Program-made: the position numbers and the translations under genes
From: Paenibacillus riograndensis SBR5
GTDB lineage: Bacteria; Bacillota; Bacilli; Paenibacillales; Paenibacillaceae
Assembly (NCBI RefSeq): GCF_000981585.1
Contig: NZ_LN831776.1
Span: 2,619,001 to 2,683,000 of the forward strand
Length of the DNA stretch: 64,000 nt
Direction: 5' to 3'
Shown here: one piece after another, positions 36,858 through 46,869 of the stretch
How the letters are laid out: every line of letters begins with the position of its first letter
Numbering within the stretch: position 1 is the stretch's first letter
Notes under the pieces: generated by a model
Seen by the model: only the letters and a program-made list of their open reading frames with translations
Told to the model about the DNA's origin: nothing
Database searches by the model: none

Positions 36858-36924
36858 CACATATCAATGCGGATAACTTGAATGCTGCAGGGTCGTGCTA
36901 GAGGAATCAAATTTTTCCAGCAGT

Positions 36925-37000
36925 AAGATGCGGACTGAGAAAACGTTATTTTGGGAAAATGCCGGATCTGACCGAATAGCGGATCTCCTGTCCGCATCTT
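36925..37000. repeat. Long inverted repeat between melA and yhbH
   Basis: AAGATGCGGAC (36925-36935) and GTCCGCATCTT (36990-37000) are an exact 11-bp inverted repeat, 54 bp apart. The inner parts (ACTGAG...CGTTATTTTG and AATAGCGGATCTCCTG) resemble the units at 51505-51694. Confidence 0.65.
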
Positions 37001-37010
37001 GACGGATGAA

Positions 37011-37055
37011 ATGAGCAAAAACCCCCACTCCTTCCGGGTGGAGGTTTTTGCTCAT
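37011..37055. terminator. Bidirectional terminator, melA / yhbH
   Basis: ATGAGCAAAAACC (37011-37023) pairs with GGTTTTTGCTCAT (37043-37055), with CCAC/GTGG inside. It overlaps the yhbH stop codon. Confidence 0.78.
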
Positions 37056-38221
37056 TTTACAGCCTCTCTTTTGCCGAAAAACGTCTTCAGCGCCTGATAG
37101 ACTTCCTTTTTGTCCTTGATTACATAGTGCATGAACTGCTCCTGCTTCAGATGGCGGTAGGCGGACATCAGCGTGCTGCTGCGGTTGTATTGATTAACCT
37201 CCCCATAGCCGAACATGTTGCTGCGCTTCAGCAGTTCGCCGATCAGCTTGACGCAGCGCTCATTGTCAGAAGTGAGGTTGTCGCCGTCGGAGAAGTGGAA
37301 GGGATAAATGTTGTATTTGGCGGGCGGATAACGGCTGTCGATAATATCCAGGGCCTTCTGGTAGGCCGAGGAGCAGATCGTTCCTCCGCTTTCGCCGCGG
37401 GTGAAGAAATCATGCTCGCTGACCTCTTTGGCCTCCGTATGATGCGCCAGGAACACAATCTCCACCTTCTCGTACTGGCGGCGCAGGAAGCGGGTCATCC
37501 AGAAGAAGAAGCTGCGGGCGCAGTATTTTTCAAAGGTGCCCATGGAGCCGGAGGTATCCATCATCGCAATAATCACCGCATTGGAATGCGGAACGGTAAT
37601 ATCGTCCCAGGTTTTGTAACGCAGGTCGTCAGGGCTGATGCTGTGTATGCCGGGTTTGCCGCGGCTGGCGTTGCGCCGCAGATTCTCAAGCAGGGTGCGT
37701 TTTTTGTCGATGTTGGACATCATGCCTTTTTTGCGGATATCGTTGAAGACGATAGATTTAACCTCGATCTCTTCCTGTGTCTTGGGGGCCAGATGAGGCA
37801 GCTCCATATCCTCGAACAGGATGTCCTCCAGGTCCTCCAGGTCAACCTCCGCTTCTACGGTATCCTGGCCGGGCTGATCGCCCGCCTTGTCGCCTTTGCC
37901 CGGATGGGCGGACTGGGAATCGCGGCCGAGCACATCGCCGACCTGGCTTTCGCCGTCGCCCTGGCCGACATGCTTTTGCTTGCGGAAATTGTAGATGATC
38001 CTGTACTCATCCAGACTGCGGATGGGCACCTTCACGATCTGCTTGCCGTCAGACATAATAATATTCTCTTCGGTCACAAGGTCGGGCAAATTATCCTTAA
38101 TGGCTTCCCGGACCTTCTGCTGATGACGCTCCTGATCCTGATGGCCTTTACGGTGAAGGGACCAGTCTTCTTTGGATACGACGAATGCGGAATGACCGGA
38201 TGATTGCGGCAGGATGACCAC
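37052..38221 (-). CDS. yhbH: Sporulation protein YhbH (DUF444)
   Basis: 389 residues, close in length and sequence to Bacillus Yhb[21 protein letters not shown] near the start, the [12 protein letters not shown] segment, and a von Willebrand A-like half with [11 protein letters not shown] (metal site) and [16 protein letters not shown]. In Bacillus, yhbH is expressed under sigma-E during sporulation and is usually near prkA and spoVR; neither is here. Start: GTG 38221 touches its ribosome site GGGAG, so the true start is uncertain by a few codons. It lies 102 bp downstream of the DUF11 gene on the same strand. Confidence 0.88.
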   Translation of the reverse strand: MVILPQSSGHSAFVVSKEDWSLHRKGHQDQERHQQKVREAIKDNLPDLVTEENIIMSDGKQIVKVPIRSLDEYRIIYNFRKQKHVGQGDGESQVGDVLGRDSQSAHPGKGDKAGDQPGQDTVEAEVDLEDLEDILFEDMELPHLAPKTQEEIEVKSIVFNDIRKKGMMSNIDKKRTLLENLRRNASRGKPGIHSISPDDLRYKTWDDITVPHSNAVIIAMMDTSGSMGTFEKYCARSFFFWMTRFLRRQYEKVEIVFLAHHTEAKEVSEHDFFTRGESGGTICSSAYQKALDIIDSRYPPAKYNIYPFHFSDGDNLTSDNERCVKLIGELLKRSNMFGYGEVNQYNRSSTLMSAYRHLKQEQFMHYVIKDKKEVYQALKTFFGKREAVK

Positions 38222-38285
38222 CTCCCATGGAATATAAATCGGTACGGGCGCAAGGGGTGCAATGAATGAAGGGCAGGTTGTAACT

Positions 38286-38315
38286 AAAGTATATTCATGG
38301 GGATGGGGGATATGT
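38286..38315 (-). promoter_or_regulatory. Candidate sigma-E promoter of yhbH
   Basis: On the minus strand ACATATC (38309-38315), 15 nt, then TATACTTT (38286-38293), compared with the sigma-E pattern KMATATT-N13-15-CATACANT. It matches 5 of 7 and 6 of 8 positions. Confidence 0.35.
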
Positions 38316-38323
38316 GAACCTTC

Positions 38324-40000
38324 TTATTCACTGATTTCTTCAATCATAAGTTTGTAGCTGTTGGAGCGGGCCTCGCCGGAGTACCGGCGCCCGTCGATGG
38401 TATACAGATACAGCGCGGTTGAGCTGCCCTGAAGGGCGCTGCCCATATAGCCGGGATGGACACGGACAAGATAGCTGAGCTGAGCGGTTTGCCCTGGATC
38501 CATCACTCCCAGGGAAACGATGCCGCTGTACTTGGATTCGGGTACAGTATGGACGCTGATCGTAACCTTCCCCGTCTCCAATGTGCATCCCTGGGGAATG
38601 ATCTGTATTACTGATACCTCAGCCGGATAGTTGCCGCTGTTGGTAACAGCGATGTTGAACTCAGCAATACCGCCGGGTTCAACCATTGGAGGCTCTCCGG
38701 TCATTTCAATCGAGATGACCGGAGAGAACAGCAGAGTGGTTACTGTATTGGAGCGGACCCGCTCCCGTACATTACGCCCATCGGGCAGCGTAAAAGTATA
38801 CTCCACGCTGCCCTGATTCTGGATTGCTGGCATCTGAAGGATGTCAGCCTCAGCAGGGATAGAAACGAGCAGATCAACAACGGCTGCCGAGCCTGCCCGG
38901 ATGGTGCCAAGCGGAATGCCTTCCCCGGGATGGACCCCTCTCTGCGGGATTCCGTCTATATGCACACTGTCCCAGACGAACAGGGTGCCGGAAGGGATGG
39001 CACCGGCAAGCATGGCGTCCACGGCCAGCTTTCCGCTGTTCCGGATGGTGAACCGATAGCCCAGACGGTCTCCGGGAGCTGCGCTGTATTTGTCAACCTT
39101 CAGGCTGACCGAGAGGCCGGATTGAATTACGGCAACAGTGACTGTATTGCTCTTGGTTCCATCCGTATCGCCATCCGCATCGTAAGTGACAACTGCCTGG
39201 GCGGTTAGGGCGGGGACTGAAACCACCCTTACCTGGAATGAGATGTCTGCAGTCTTGCCCGGGTCGAGAGGGGGCAGCGGTATGCCCTTATCCGGGTCGG
39301 CATCCGGCGAATAGATGCCGCCCGAGATTACGCTTCCGGGAAGGAATATTGCTCCTTCCGGCACAGGAAGTGTGGTCAGGATGCCGGACATCAGCCGGGT
39401 TCCCTCGTTTCTTACCCGCAGAGTGAAAGTAACAGCATCCCCTACAAACGTTGTAGGGGTGCTCGACGCCAACAGAATAGAGAGCTTGTAGGCGAGCAGG
39501 GAGACCGTTATCTGGTTCGAGAAGACTTCGCCCTCCACATGTCTGCCTTCCGGCGTGGTGAAGGAATAGACGGCCCTGGCTCTATTGCCCAGCTCCAGAG
39601 AAGGCGGCAGGGAGACAACGATCACTTGAAAGGCAATGCGGACCTCCGTCTGGGGAGCGACCGCCCCCAGCAGGATGCCGGAGAACGGGGATACCCCCGG
39701 CAGGGGGACTCCGTCCCGCAGCACACTGTTGGCGACAAAGGATACCCCGGAAGGCAGGGCATCCACAAGGGTAGTCAGGGCGGGCGCATTGCCTTCATTG
39801 CGGGCAATGAGCGTGTACACCAGTGTCTCCCCGAGGGAGGCACTGGTGTGATCTGCACTTTTTACTAACGTTAGAACCGGGCCGACAACCGGGGTGTTAA
39901 CGGTATTGGAATAAGTAATGACATCCGCACCCGCCGCCGAGCTGTACAGCACCATGGATTGATTGCTGACGACGGGCTGAAGGCGGGAATCCCGGATCAT
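38324..40000 (-). CDS. C-terminal part of split DUF11-repeat protein
   Basis: 558 residues in a frame shifted from the upstream gene. The ATG at 40000 overlaps the stop of the larger part (ATGA), but no ribosome site precedes it, and its first 40 residues complete the DUF11 unit that the larger part leaves unfinished (VVSNQSMVLYSS to SNTVNTPV). It carries four more DUF11-type units of about 120-130 residues and ends without a sorting signal or anchor. Most likely both were one gene broken by a 1-nt frame change; coupled translation of two proteins is the alternative. Confidence 0.75.
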   Translation of the reverse strand: MIRDSRLQPVVSNQSMVLYSSAAGADVITYSNTVNTPVVGPVLTLVKSADHTSASLGETLVYTLIARNEGNAPALTTLVDALPSGVSFVANSVLRDGVPLPGVSPFSGILLGAVAPQTEVRIAFQVIVVSLPPSLELGNRARAVYSFTTPEGRHVEGEVFSNQITVSLLAYKLSILLASSTPTTFVGDAVTFTLRVRNEGTRLMSGILTTLPVPEGAIFLPGSVISGGIYSPDADPDKGIPLPPLDPGKTADISFQVRVVSVPALTAQAVVTYDADGDTDGTKSNTVTVAVIQSGLSVSLKVDKYSAAPGDRLGYRFTIRNSGKLAVDAMLAGAIPSGTLFVWDSVHIDGIPQRGVHPGEGIPLGTIRAGSAAVVDLLVSIPAEADILQMPAIQNQGSVEYTFTLPDGRNVRERVRSNTVTTLLFSPVISIEMTGEPPMVEPGGIAEFNIAVTNSGNYPAEVSVIQIIPQGCTLETGKVTISVHTVPESKYSGIVSLGVMDPGQTAQLSYLVRVHPGYMGSALQGSSTALYLYTIDGRRYSGEARSNSYKLMIEEISE

Positions 40001-43000
40001 ACGGCAATTACCTGTACCTGGAAGGTCACAGTAACGGAATCTCCCGGGGTAATGGTGCCGATAACGATGCCTGCAGCGGGGTTGGCTCCGGTACGGGGCA
40101 CGCCATCGACGGTGACGCTGCCGGCGACAAACTGGCTGCCTGCCGGAATCGGGTCAACCAGCACCACGTTGTTGACAGACTCAATTCCGTTGTTGGTCAC
40201 TGCAATGGTGTAGGTGATAATGTCGCCGACTACAGCATCAACGGCAGGCGTGCTCTTTACTGCGGTGACATCCGGAGACGATACCGGGATTACCAGAACA
40301 TTCGACTCCGAGGAGCCGGAGAGCAAACGTCCATCCGGCGGACTGAATGTAAAGGTGGCGGCAGCCTGATTCACCAGCTGCTGCGGCGAAGGCAGCGAGG
40401 CGACCGTGACCTGCAGGGTAATGGTTACGGTGATGGTTGCTCCCGGTGCCACCGTTCCAATATTGAGTCCGCTGGCCGGATCGGCTCCCGGCTGCGGCAC
40501 GCCGTTGACCAGCACGCTGTTCGGAATAAACACAGCCCCCGCCGGTATCGAATCTGTAATAGTAACATTTGCCGCCAGATTGCCGGTGTTGGTGACTTTC
40601 AGGGAATAAGTGACCGTATCCCCGACGGTTGCGTTAGCCGTATCCGCACCTTTGACGATGTTGATGAACGGCTGGTAGACCGGAGTCACGAAGGTATTGG
40701 AATAAGAAGCGCCCGAGAAAGCTCCGGAGGTAAAGCTTACGGAAGCCTGGTTGCTCAGGGTGCCGGACGCCGGAAGTGCGTTCACAAGGATACTGAAAGT
40801 AACCAGTGATGAAGCACCCGGCGCGATAGTGCCCAGAGCAATACCATTGGCAGGGTTGGCACCCGGCAGCGGGGTGCCGTCAACGACGACGCTGCTGCTG
40901 GCAAAGGAAGCACCGGCGGGAACCGGGTCGCTGAGCACGGCGTTGGTAATCGCCTCAATGCCGTTGTTGGTGACGGTAATGCTGTAAGTGACCGTATCTC
41001 CGATAACGGCATCGGTTGCCGGAGAGCTTTTCACAACCTGCACATTTGGCGCGGAGACGGAAATCTGATTGATATTGGAAACCGCCGCCTGATTAAAGGT
41101 CCGCCCGTCCGGCAGGGTGAAGGCGAAGGACACCGTAGCTTGGTTGCTAAGCTGCTGGCTTACCGGCAGCGTGTCGATCACCACGGAGAAGGTTACAGCC
41201 AGAGTAGTGCCGGCGGCTATGGTGCCAAGGGCGATTCCGGTTGCCGGATTGGCTCCGGGAGAGGGAAAGCCGTTGATCAGCACGCTGTTCGGAACCAGTG
41301 TAGACCCTGCTGGAATGGTGTCGGTTAAAGTAGCCGTCGCCGGATAGTTGCCGGTATTGCTGACATTCACCGTGTAAATAATGGTATCCCCGACGGTTGC
41401 TTTTACAGTGCTTGCACTTTTCGCTGCACCGATAACCGGCTGATAGACCGGTGTGGTCACAATGTTCGAGAAAGCGACGCTGGAGAGGGCGCCGGAGGTA
41501 AAGCTCACAGAGGACTGATTGTTCAGCAGACCGCTGCCCGGCAGCGAATTAACAGTTACGCTGAAGGCTACGGTTACCGAAGCTCCCGGTGCAATGCTGC
41601 CTATCGTGATTCCTGTAGACGGTGAAGCCGCTGGTCGGGCAACGCCATTCACCAGCACACTGCCGGGAACAAACGCCGTGCCTGATGGCAGAGCATCCGT
41701 AAATACAACATTGTTGACAGCGGCAATACCGTTATTCGTCAGCGTTACGGAATATACAATCGTGTCACCAAGAGTGGTTGCTGTTGTCGCTGTTGTTTTA
41801 ACTACAGCGAGATTGGGATTGGTGACAGGGATCGTTACCGTATTGGAAAGAACCGAACCGTTCAGTGTCCGCCCGTCCGGCAGAGTGAAGCTGTACGCCG
41901 CAGTTCCCTGGTTGACGAGCAGCTGCGGTGAAGGCAGCGAGGTGATGACTACGGAGAAAACAACCGCTACGGTTGCCCCCGCCGCAATCGTTCCCGCCGC
42001 AATTCCGGCAGCCGGATCAGCCTGGGGCAGTGGCAGCCCGTTGATCAGGACACTGTTCGGCTGGAACGCAGTGCCGGCCGGAATGGTATCTTTTACGGTC
42101 AGCGCTGCCGGATAATTGCCGGTGTTGCTGACCGTCAGGGTATAGGTTACAGTATCCCCGACTGTGGCATTGGCTGTACTGGCGCTTTTGACCGCAGAGA
42201 GCACAGGCTGGTAAAAAGGAACGCTGACCGTATTGGAAATAGTCGAGCCCGAAAAAGCAACACCGGAGGTATACGTCACCGTAGCCTGATTGTTGATTGC
42301 GGCGCTGGCCGGTGCAGAGGTAACCGTTACATTGTAAGTAACGTTGGCTGATGCGCCGGGCGCAATGGTTCCAACCGATACACCGGTCGCAGGGTTAGCA
42401 TTCGTAAAAGGAACACCGTTCACCGAAACGCTGCCGGTGACAAAGGTTGTACCCGGCGGAGTCGGATCACTGAGCTGCACACTGTTCACGGGTTCTGCAT
42501 CTGTGTTGGTTATATTTACGGAAAAGGGAATCGTATCCCCAAGAGCTGCCGCAGTCGCCGTGGTGCTTTTTACTACCGCGACATTTGGAGCGGAGACCGC
42601 GACCGTTACAGTATTGGATACCGCTGTGCCTGTAAGCAGTCTCCCGTCCGGCGGAGTATACGTAAAGGTGGAAGCCGCCTGATTGACAAGCTGCTGCGGC
42701 GAAGGCAAGGATACAATGATGACCGTGAAGCTGACCGGAATACTGGCCCCTGGAGCGACCGTACCTACAGTAATGCCGGTATCCGGCGCTGTTCCCGGCT
42801 GGGGAAATCCGCCGACAATAACACTGTTGGGATCAAAGACAGTGCCTGCCGGAATATTGTCCGTCAGGGTTACATTTGCGGCAAGATTGCCGGCATTGCT
42901 GACTGCTACCGTGTAAATGACGGTATCGCCGACGGTTGCGTTGAGAGCATTTGCACTTTTGACCAGGGAAATCTGCGGCTGGATCACCGGTGTGGAAGTG

Positions 43001-46000
43001 ATATTGGAAGAAGAAGAGCCGGAGAAGACACCGGAGGTAAAGCTTACGGTTGACTGGTTGTTGATCTGTGAAGGAATCGGCATTGTTATCCTCACCTCGA
43101 ATGTTACGGCGACTGAAGCCTCTGGGCCCAGGCTGCCGATTGGTATGCCGGCGGACGGAACTGATAGCGGCTGGGAGACGCCGCCCACAATTACGGTTCC
43201 GGGAATAAAGGCCGCATTCTCAGGCAGAGGATCACTGAGAATGATGTGGCTTACAGCAGCGATGCTGTTGTTCGTCAGCACGGAGGTGAAGGTAAGAATG
43301 TCGCCGGTGACGGCGTCGATGGCGTTCACACTTTTTACGATGCTGACATTAGGCGCAGAGACGGGAACGGCAAGCGTATTGGATGCTGCATTTCCTCCAA
43401 GCTGCCGTCCATCGGGCAGTGTGAAGGTGAAGGATGCGGCTGCGGAGTTGAGCAGCTGCTGGTTCGGAGGCAGCGCCGTTACGGTGACCAGAAAAGAAAC
43501 AGGAACGCTGTCTCCCGGCGCGAGCGGCCCCACAGGAATGCCGGCCGCCGGGCTGTACCCCGGCAGCGGAGTGCCGCCGATGCTGACGCTGTTGGTTTCG
43601 AACACAGCCTGCGGCGGCAGAGCATCGGTCAGATTCAGAACGGCAGCGATGTTGCCTGTGTTGCTGACCAGAATGGTGAAGGACAGAGAGCTGCCGACAG
43701 AGGCTTGTGCGGCATTGGCGCTTTTGACCAGATTAATAACAGGAATGTATACAGAGGTGCTCACCGTATTCGACAGAGCGGTTCCACTGAATGCGCCTGC
43801 CGTAAAAGAAGCGCTGGCCTTGTTGGTAAAGACGGCCGGATTGGGCAAAAGGGCTGCATTGACCTGAAAGGCCACGGTGGATGTTGCACCCGCCGCGATT
43901 GTTCCAAGCGAAATCCCTGCTCCCGGATTGGCGGAAGGCAGGGAGGCTCCGTTCACGGTGACGGACCCCGCTACGAACGAAGCGCCCGCCGGAACAGGGT
44001 CGGACAAAATGACGTTATTTACGGAAACGCCGCTGGGATTGGATACTGCCACAGTGTAGGTCAGGTTCTCCCCGACAGCCATACTTGCCAGACTGGCGTT
44101 CTTGAGCAGGGTGATGCCCGGTGCAGACACCGGCAGGCTGACCGTATTGGACAGGCTTGCTCCTGAAAGGGAACGTCCGCTCGGCAATTGATAGGTATAG
44201 CTGCTGCTGCCCTGATTGTTCAGAACAGGGGGAGAAGGCAGGGACTGCACAGCCGTTAAAAAAGTAACGGTAACAGCGGCTCCGGCGGCCACCGCACCAA
44301 GGGCAATCCCTCCTGTTGGCGAATCGGAGGGACGGGCAACCCCGTTCACGGTGACGCTGCCCGCTACGAAGGCGGAGCCTGCCGGGATGTTGTCACTCAG
44401 GACAACGGCGGCGGCCAGATTGCCTGTATTCTGCACCCGCAGCGTATACAGCACGTTGCCGCCTACAGTTGCGCTGGCGGTGCTGGCGCTTTTGACAATA
44501 GTGATAACCGGCTGATAGACAGGGGTTACCGTTGTATTGGACTGCGAAATGCCCGTGAACACACCGGAGCTGTAGGAGGCCGATGAACGGTTGGACAGCT
44601 GGGCGGGCGAGGGTACTGAGGTTACATTTACCTGAAAGGTAACTGTGACACTGGTACCCGCGGCAACGGTCCCCACAGTGATTCCAGTCGCAGGATCGGC
44701 GGACGGACGGGCTGCGCCTGCAACACTGACACTCTCCGGCACAAAGCTGCTCCCGGCGGGAACGGGATCGGACAGAACGACATTGGTGACGGGAGCAATG
44801 CCGTTATTGCTGATGACTGAGGTATACAACAGAATGTCCCCTACGGCAGCATCGGTGAACCCCGCGCTTTTTACAACAGCTACATTCGGCAGTGCCACCG
44901 GTATGGTCAATGTGTTGGAAGCGGCTGTACCGGCTAAAGTGCGGCCGTCCGGCACCAGGAAAGTGTATGCGGCAGTGGCCTGATCTACAAGCTGCGGAGG
45001 TGAAGGCAGGCTGTTCACTTGTACCTGGAACTGAACCGTGGTGCTTCCTCCCGCGGGCACAGTCCCGATAGAGATGCCAGTGGAAGGATTGCCGGCTGTA
45101 GGCGTGCCGTTTACGGTGAAGCTGCCCGGAACATATGAGCTTCCGGCAGGAATATTGTCGGTGATCACAGTAGCGGCTCCAATGTTGCCTGTATTGGTAA
45201 TTTGCAGTGTATAAGTGATTTGATCGCCTACTGTAGCATTGGCCGTGCTGGCGCTTTTGACGATGCCCAGAACAGGGGAATATACCGGCAGCGTGTCTGT
45301 GTTGGATGGAATAACACCGGTCACAATGGGTCCGCCCGCCACGCTCTGGAACGTAAATGCGACATTGGCTGTATTCGCTACAGTCTGCGGAGCCGGCAAT
45401 GAAGTGACTGTGGCTTGATATGTAACTGTTGCAGAGGTGCCGAGCGTCAAAGTCCCCAAAGGAACGCCTGCCGTAATATCATACGAAGGCCGGTATACAC
45501 CGGCTACTACAACACTTCTGTTCACAAAAGTTAACCCTGCCGGCAAGGTGTCCGACAATACGGCGCTGGTCGCGCTGGCCGTGCCTGTATTGCTGACTGT
45601 TACGGTATAGGTCACGGTATCACCGACGACCGTCCCGGCCACATTAGAGCCCTTGGTCAAGGAGATCTTAGGGGCGTTGATATCAATTTGCAGCGCATTT
45701 CCGTTGACCACATAAGCATCGCCGGAGGTCGTTAAGGTCAGCAGTGCGGAAGACTGGTTGTTCACAAGTCTCGCCGAGACATCCACATTGGTAATATCCC
45801 AGCCCTGCCGTCCGCCGATGATATTGGTTCCGGGACTGCCATTGGTCTGGTTGCGGGTTCCGAAGGTGCCGGTGGTATTGAGCGCGCCGGTATCATTGTT
45901 GATCTGGGAAGCAAAAAAGTTATTGGCAAAGTTGTTGGGACCGGACAACGCAACCTGGGTATTCGATGTCGGACCGAACAGCGCCTGATCTCCTGAACGG

Positions 46001-46719
46001 TTGGCGTCACCTTCCTGTGCGCTGAACAGAATGCGGCCGCCCAGCGCTCCAGATACCGGGGTAGCAAAGCCTGTAATGGTTGTGGCTACAGGCGCTGAAC
46101 TGGCTTGCACCAGCACGGCACCTGCCCGAAGTGACATATTGCGGAAGGGAAGAGACGGGTTCTGGTAGATAACGCCCAGCGTCCAGCCTGCATGATTGGC
46201 TGTGGAATCGCCGGTAATAACAATAGTGCCGACCACACCGCCCGTCGTGTACGTCCCGGCTCCCCCGGCTTGAATAATGCTGGTTACATTCGCTGAGCGG
46301 ACGTAGGCTAACGCGCCGTTTCCCAGATCGACTGAATTGCTGGTAGCTGAATCCGGCGACACACTTGAAGTAGTTCCGGCCGGGGTTGTGAAGGAGACCG
46401 GATTGTTGATGGCTGAACTCAGATTGACAGAACCGTTGATATAGGAGCCGCCCCAGATCAGCTCGGCATACAGCACTGTACTTCCTGAGGGGATTGTCAG
46501 TATCGCCGAAGAGCTGTTGTTCTGGTACAGGCTTGTCGTTCCCGCCGGATAGGTTCCGAATACGGAGGCTGTATTTACTGTAGCGAATGCTCCGATACTG
46601 TCCTGTGTTCCGGGAACGCCCGTTGTGTCTGAGCGGCTCAGTCCCAGCGTATTGCCTGTGAACGTGATAGCTCCCGTGGCGTTAATAGTAGCCCGAACGA
46701 CTAGAGGAATAATTTTCAC
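39997..46719 (-). CDS. Giant DUF11-repeat surface-type protein, N-terminal part
   Basis: About 2240 residues. An N-terminal domain of about 330 residues (TINATGAITFTGNTLGLSRS and on; Ser/Thr/Asn-rich) is followed by 15 DUF11 units of about 125 residues, each opening with a VVKSA-like strand and closing with SNTV. DUF11 domains are beta-sandwiches common in long cell-surface and spore-surface proteins. No signal peptide, LPXTG or SLH is visible, so export, if any, uses another route. Start: ATG 46743 has no ribosome site, whereas a perfect AAGGAGGTGA lies at 46716-46725. GTG 46719 overlaps that site; ATT 46713 or 46710 is better spaced. The methyltransferase gene lies upstream on the same strand. 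Confidence 0.83.
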   Translation of the reverse strand: MKIIPLVVRATINATGAITFTGNTLGLSRSDTTGVPGTQDSIGAFATVNTASVFGTYPAGTTSLYQNNSSSAILTIPSGSTVLYAELIWGGSYINGSVNLSSAINNPVSFTTPAGTTSSVSPDSATSNSVDLGNGALAYVRSANVTSIIQAGGAGTYTTGGVVGTIVITGDSTANHAGWTLGVIYQNPSLPFRNMSLRAGAVLVQASSAPVATTITGFATPVSGALGGRILFSAQEGDANRSGDQALFGPTSNTQVALSGPNNFANNFFASQINNDTGALNTTGTFGTRNQTNGSPGTNIIGGRQGWDITNVDVSARLVNNQSSALLTLTTSGDAYVVNGNALQIDINAPKISLTKGSNVAGTVVGDTVTYTVTVSNTGTASATSAVLSDTLPAGLTFVNRSVVVAGVYRPSYDITAGVPLGTLTLGTSATVTYQATVTSLPAPQTVANTANVAFTFQSVAGGPIVTGVIPSNTDTLPVYSPVLGIVKSASTANATVGDQITYTLQITNTGNIGAATVITDNIPAGSSYVPGSFTVNGTPTAGNPSTGISIGTVPAGGSTTVQFQVQVNSLPSPPQLVDQATAAYTFLVPDGRTLAGTAASNTLTIPVALPNVAVVKSAGFTDAAVGDILLYTSVISNNGIAPVTNVVLSDPVPAGSSFVPESVSVAGAARPSADPATGITVGTVAAGTSVTVTFQVNVTSVPSPAQLSNRSSASYSSGVFTGISQSNTTVTPVYQPVITIVKSASTASATVGGNVLYTLRVQNTGNLAAAVVLSDNIPAGSAFVAGSVTVNGVARPSDSPTGGIALGAVAAGAAVTVTFLTAVQSLPSPPVLNNQGSSSYTYQLPSGRSLSGASLSNTVSLPVSAPGITLLKNASLASMAVGENLTYTVAVSNPSGVSVNNVILSDPVPAGASFVAGSVTVNGASLPSANPGAGISLGTIAAGATSTVAFQVNAALLPNPAVFTNKASASFTAGAFSGTALSNTVSTSVYIPVINLVKSANAAQASVGSSLSFTILVSNTGNIAAVLNLTDALPPQAVFETNSVSIGGTPLPGYSPAAGIPVGPLAPGDSVPVSFLVTVTALPPNQQLLNSAAASFTFTLPDGRQLGGNAASNTLAVPVSAPNVSIVKSVNAIDAVTGDILTFTSVLTNNSIAAVSHIILSDPLPENAAFIPGTVIVGGVSQPLSVPSAGIPIGSLGPEASVAVTFEVRITMPIPSQINNQSTVSFTSGVFSGSSSSNITSTPVIQPQISLVKSANALNATVGDTVIYTVAVSNAGNLAANVTLTDNIPAGTVFDPNSVIVGGFPQPGTAPDTGITVGTVAPGASIPVSFTVIIVSLPSPQQLVNQAASTFTYTPPDGRLLTGTAVSNTVTVAVSAPNVAVVKSTTATAAALGDTIPFSVNITNTDAEPVNSVQLSDPTPPGTTFVTGSVSVNGVPFTNANPATGVSVGTIAPGASANVTYNVTVTSAPASAAINNQATVTYTSGVAFSGSTISNTVSVPFYQPVLSAVKSASTANATVGDTVTYTLTVSNTGNYPAALTVKDTIPAGTAFQPNSVLINGLPLPQADPAAGIAAGTIAAGATVAVVFSVVITSLPSPQLLVNQGTAAYSFTLPDGRTLNGSVLSNTVTIPVTNPNLAVVKTTATTATTLGDTIVYSVTLTNNGIAAVNNVVFTDALPSGTAFVPGSVLVNGVARPAASPSTGITIGSIAPGASVTVAFSVTVNSLPGSGLLNNQSSVSFTSGALSSVAFSNIVTTPVYQPVIGAAKSASTVKATVGDTIIYTVNVSNTGNYPATATLTDTIPAGSTLVPNSVLINGFPSPGANPATGIALGTIAAGTTLAVTFSVVIDTLPVSQQLSNQATVSFAFTLPDGRTFNQAAVSNINQISVSAPNVQVVKSSPATDAVIGDTVTYSITVTNNGIEAITNAVLSDPVPAGASFASSSVVVDGTPLPGANPANGIALGTIAPGASSLVTFSILVNALPASGTLSNQASVSFTSGAFSGASYSNTFVTPVYQPFINIVKGADTANATVGDTVTYSLKVTNTGNLAANVTITDSIPAGAVFIPNSVLVNGVPQPGADPASGLNIGTVAPGATITVTITLQVTVASLPSPQQLVNQAAATFTFSPPDGRLLSGSSESNVLVIPVSSPDVTAVKSTPAVDAVVGDIITYTIAVTNNGIESVNNVVLVDPIPAGSQFVAGSVTVDGVPRTGANPAAGIVIGTITPGDSVTVTFQVQVIAV

Positions 46720-46725
46720 CTCCTT
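46716..46725 (-). promoter_or_regulatory. Perfect Shine-Dalgarno with possible ATT start
   Basis: AAGGAGGTGA is a full 10-base match to the 16S rRNA tail. Five and eight bases after GGAGG come ATT codons (46713, 46710) in the DUF11 frame; no ATG, TTG or other GTG is suitably placed. Confidence 0.6.
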
Positions 46726-46869
46726 ATGAAGGAATGCGTTCATGGGTGAGAACGAAAAAAAGCAAACCGGCTTCTTTTCTGACGTCGGTATGCTCTATTT
46801 CTACTTATAATAGGCTATGCCTGACTTGGCTGAAAATTGTTTGTCCATGGATAGCCCGGCATTTTATAT

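Noticed and set aside
46720..46743. ATG 46743 as start of the DUF11 protein
   Set aside because: No ribosome site upstream, and the strongest ribosome site of the window lies downstream of it.
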